Of a stretch of DNA of 64,000 nucleotides, positions 62,160 to 64,000 are shown piece after piece. This DNA is from Pseudomonas putida. Its GTDB lineage: Bacteria; Pseudomonadota; Gammaproteobacteria; Pseudomonadales; Pseudomonadaceae. Both the position numbers and the translations under genes were made by a program. The stretch's first letter is position 1; each line of letters opens with the position of its first letter. The stretch lies in contig NZ_MINI01000038.1 in NCBI RefSeq assembly GCF_002906855.1, forward strand, positions 1,984,001 through 2,048,000. Reading direction: 5' to 3'. Under the pieces are notes generated by a model that was given only the letters and a program-made list of their open reading frames with translations, did no database searches and was not told the DNA's origin.

Positions 62160-62716
62160 ACGCCTGGGCCACTCGCTTGCTCGTCGTGACTGCGCTGCTC
62201 ATCGCGTGCGCTGCCGGCGCCCGCGCAGCCTGGATGTGGCAGGAAAACGCTTACATGAAACAGCTCGCCGAGCAGGCAGACAATTACGGTGAACAGCTGG
62301 CGGCGAAGGATCGGGCGCATCTCCTTGAGCGGGAGAAGGCAGCAGCTGCGGCGCTAGACCGGCTGGATGAACAACGCAAGGCGCGCGGCGCCCTGGAAGC
62401 CCGCCTGCAGCAGCAGGCCCAAACGCACTGGAAGGAAATGAACGATGCTCAACAAGCTCAAGCTCGCCTGCGTGACAGGCTTGCTACCTCTGATCTGCGG
62501 CTGTCAGTCCTTGTCGACGCCGGAGCCTTTGCCGCCTCGCGTTGTGACGGTGGGGTGCGAGAAGCCGCCGGCACCGGAGGCGTGGTACCTGGCACCGTAC
62601 GCGCCCAACTTGACCCAGCGCATGCTCAACGAATTGTCGCCATCACCGACGAAGGCAACCGGGGGCTGATCGCGTTGCAGGCCTGCCAGGCCTACGTGCG
62701 CGAAGTCACCAAGTGA
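62156..62716 (+). CDS. i-spanin (Rz-like)
   Basis: 186 aa. N-terminal TM (about 7-25) as signal anchor and a long charged periplasmic coiled coil (about 33-115), then a C-terminal region ending RNRGLIAL-type QACQAYVREV. Spanins fuse inner and outer membranes in the last step of lysis. The ATG overlaps the endolysin stop (ATGA). The o-spanin gene is nested inside in the +1 frame. Confidence 0.88.
   Translation: MNAWATRLLVVTALLIACAAGARAAWMWQENAYMKQLAEQADNYGEQLAAKDRAHLLEREKAAAAALDRLDEQRKARGALEARLQQQAQTHWKEMNDAQQAQARLRDRLATSDLRLSVLVDAGAFAASRCDGGVREAAGTGGVVPGTVRAQLDPAHAQRIVAITDEGNRGLIALQACQAYVREVTK
62445..62669 (+). CDS. o-spanin (Rz1-like lipoprotein), nested in Rz
   Basis: 74 aa entirely inside the i-spanin gene, +1 frame. 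MLNKLKLACVTGLLPLICGC is a lipoprotein signal with ICGC at Cys20 (the Cys at -2 is unusual), followed by a short Pro-rich mature part (STPEPLPPRVV, EKPPAPEAWYL). This is the classic architecture of nested Rz1. Confidence 0.85.
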   Translation: MLNKLKLACVTGLLPLICGCQSLSTPEPLPPRVVTVGCEKPPAPEAWYLAPYAPNLTQRMLNELSPSPTKATGG

Positions 62717-62833
62717 AAAGAGGCGAGCCGGGTGGATGCGTCAACATCCAGCCGGCCCGCCGAACCCGCAGACCATTCCTGCAAGTCCAGCCGCAGCCTC
62801 TGCCTTGTGCACAAAGCGCGGCGAGCCTAGCAC

Positions 62834-62849
62834 CTGTTTATCCATACAG
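62834..62849. promoter_or_regulatory. LexA box upstream of the DNA adenine methylase
   Basis: CTGTTTATCCATACAG fits CTGT-N8-ACAG exactly and is 11 nt from the methylase start codon. Confidence 0.88.
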
Positions 62850-62860
62850 TAAAGACTTGC

Positions 62861-63661
62861 ATGCCTATGACCTCTCCAATCATTCCCTGGATGGGTGGCA
62901 AACGCCGCCTGGCCGACCGCTTGATCCCCCTCTTTCCCCCTCATGAATGCTATGTCGAAGTCTTCGCAGGCGGTGCCGCGTTGTACTTCATGCGTCCCCA
63001 GCCCGCCCCGGTGGAGGTGCTGAACGATCTCAACGGTGACCTGGTCACCCTCTACCGCGTTGTCCAGAACCACCTCGAGGAGTTCGTGCGCCAGTTCAAA
63101 TGGGCGCTCAGCTCCCGCCAGATCTTCGAGTGGCAAAAGATGACGCGCCCTGAAACCCTGACCGACATCCAGCGTGCTGCACGCTTCTTCTACCTGCAGC
63201 AGCACGCCTTCGGTGGCAAGGTCACGGGGCAGACGTTCGGTACCGCTACCACCGGACCGGCCATCAACCTGCTGCGCATCGAGGAGAATCTGTCCGCCGC
63301 ATGGCAGCGCCTCGCCGGTACCTATGTCGAGAACCTGTCCTGGCTCGCCTGCGCGGAGCGCTACGATCGAGCGCACACCTTCTTCTACATGGACCCGCCT
63401 TACTGGCAGACCGCCGGCTATGGCGTGGACTTCCCCTTCGAGGAGTACGAGCGGATGGCCGACTTCATGCGACGGTGCAAGGGCAAGGTGATGGTCAGCA
63501 TCAACGACCACCCAGATATCCGGCGTGCCTTCGACGGCTTCCATTTCGAGTACCTGGATATTCGCTACACCAATACGAACCAGCGCCAAGGCAAGGCGGA
63601 AGTGACCGGCGAGCTGGTGATCATGAATTGGCAACCGGCTGGCTTGGGGCAGCTGTTCTGA
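62861..63661 (+). CDS. D12-class DNA adenine N6-methyltransferase
   Basis: 266 aa. SAM-binding FAGGAAL at 35-41 and catalytic DPPY at 178-181, with the N-terminal PWMGGKRRLADRLIPLFP of the Dam/D12 family (alpha class). It lacks a companion nuclease gene, so it is probably an orphan phage methylase. Recognition sequence unknown. A second ATG two codons in is possible. A LexA box lies directly upstream, so expression should rise with DNA damage. Confidence 0.93.
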   Translation: MPMTSPIIPWMGGKRRLADRLIPLFPPHECYVEVFAGGAALYFMRPQPAPVEVLNDLNGDLVTLYRVVQNHLEEFVRQFKWALSSRQIFEWQKMTRPETLTDIQRAARFFYLQQHAFGGKVTGQTFGTATTGPAINLLRIEENLSAAWQRLAGTYVENLSWLACAERYDRAHTFFYMDPPYWQTAGYGVDFPFEEYERMADFMRRCKGKVMVSINDHPDIRRAFDGFHFEYLDIRYTNTNQRQGKAEVTGELVIMNWQPAGLGQLF

Positions 63662-63668
63662 TGCTGCA

Positions 63669-63706
63669 CTTTTGGGCGCCTGTCGGTTACCCGGCAGGTG
63701 CACATT
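63669..63706 (+). terminator. Imperfect hairpin after the methylase
   Basis: GCGCCTGTCGG and CCCGGCAGGTGC pair with a few mismatches around TTA, 15 nt after the stop. No long T run. Confidence 0.4.
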
Positions 63707-63731
63707 GACCTAGGAAGAATCTCACAGTTAA

Positions 63732-63747
63732 CTGTACGCATATACAG
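63732..63747. promoter_or_regulatory. LexA box of umuD
   Basis: CTGTACGCATATACAG is a perfect CTGT-N8-ACAG box, 19 nt before the umuD start. A second palindrome ACAGTTAACTGT (63724-63735) overlaps its left half. Confidence 0.95.
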
Positions 63748-63766
63748 TTAATTTGGATCGTACCTC

Positions 63767-64000
63767 ATGACCATCACCTTCATCGGTACGCCGACGGGCG
63801 GACCCACGTTGCTGCCGGTGTATTCGTTCCAAGTGCCGGCAGGCTTCCCGTCGCCGGCTGCGGATCATCTGGAGCGACACATCTCCCTCGACGAGCTCTT
63901 TGACTTACGCGCTCCCCATGTCTACCTGGTGAAGGTGGAGGGCGACAGTATGCAAGGCGCGGGGATCTACTCCGGTGATTTGCTCATAGTCGACCGAAGC
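63767..64000 (+). CDS. umuD: UmuD/RulA-like DNA polymerase V subunit (3' end outside window)
   Basis: First 78 codons. The self-cleavage site is Ala25-Gly26 (VPAGFPSPA). The catalytic Ser61 is in VEGDSMQGAGIYSGDLLIVD, as in UmuD, ImpA and RulA. The LexA-type DNA-binding domain is absent, which rules out a repressor. RecA-stimulated cleavage yields UmuD', partner of UmuC in translesion synthesis; umuC presumably follows beyond the window. Confidence 0.94.
   Translation, partial: MTITFIGTPTGGPTLLPVYSFQVPAGFPSPAADHLERHISLDELFDLRAPHVYLVKVEGDSMQGAGIYSGDLLIVDRS

Overview
The window is a GC-rich chromosomal segment from a Pseudomonas of the P. putida group. The evidence is the gene order (moeA, yegS-like kinase, cheV, slt, uup, fadBA, topA, sulA-lexA, psrA, nagZ, mfd, gap, sthA, lolCDE, cinRS/cinAQ, mlaA, rssB, tal, dusA), the 30-40 bp REP palindromes typical of that group, and codon usage. 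No rRNA, tRNA or CRISPR array was seen. The assignment is by reading and recall, not by database search.

Positions 1-55000 are mostly core genome. 1-3420 holds the end of moeA and a manC-glycosyltransferase pair. 3729-8302 holds a lipid kinase, a NarL-type two-component system, a degenerate Hpt protein and cheV behind a clear sigma-28 promoter. 8358-14347 carries a MOSC protein, Slt transglycosylase, the ABC-F protein Uup and a universal stress protein. 14818-18172 is the fadBA beta-oxidation operon; its probable regulator psrA lies at 23455 with a PsrA-type operator over its own -10 box. 18604-23242 has topA and the SOS pair lexA-sulA with two LexA boxes. 24203-33203 has an L,D-transpeptidase, nagZ and an mfd-csiV-SNF2 helicase operon. 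33388-42329 has a long-form gap, apbE, sthA, a pilZ-glpQ pair and lolCDE. 42437-46043 is the copper-responsive cin locus (sensor, regulator, methionine-rich azurin-like protein, QueF) with a CusR/CopR-type operator between the two divergent halves. 46083-55013 has a catalytically degenerate HAD protein, mlaA, the rssB-rssC partner-switching pair, a REP-flanked RAYT transposase, a PhoD-like phosphatase, tal and dusA.

From about 55013 to the right edge is an integrated element. A dusA-type tyrosine integrase starts immediately upstream of and divergent from dusA, behind 21-bp-spaced direct repeats. Next come two divergent ECF sigma/anti-sigma (SigK/RskA-like) cassettes, one with a fasciclin-domain protein and one with a DUF3455 protein. 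The two secreted-protein genes share the promoter-like motif GCATCC-N17-GTAT. Then come phage remains: the C-terminal end of a tail tape-measure protein running in frame into a GH19 endolysin, a nested Rz/Rz1 spanin pair, a DNA adenine methylase and the start of umuD. The last two each have a perfect CTGT-N8-ACAG LexA box. I read this as a shrunken dusA prophage that keeps SOS-linked and lysis genes and carries an envelope-stress sigma-factor cargo.
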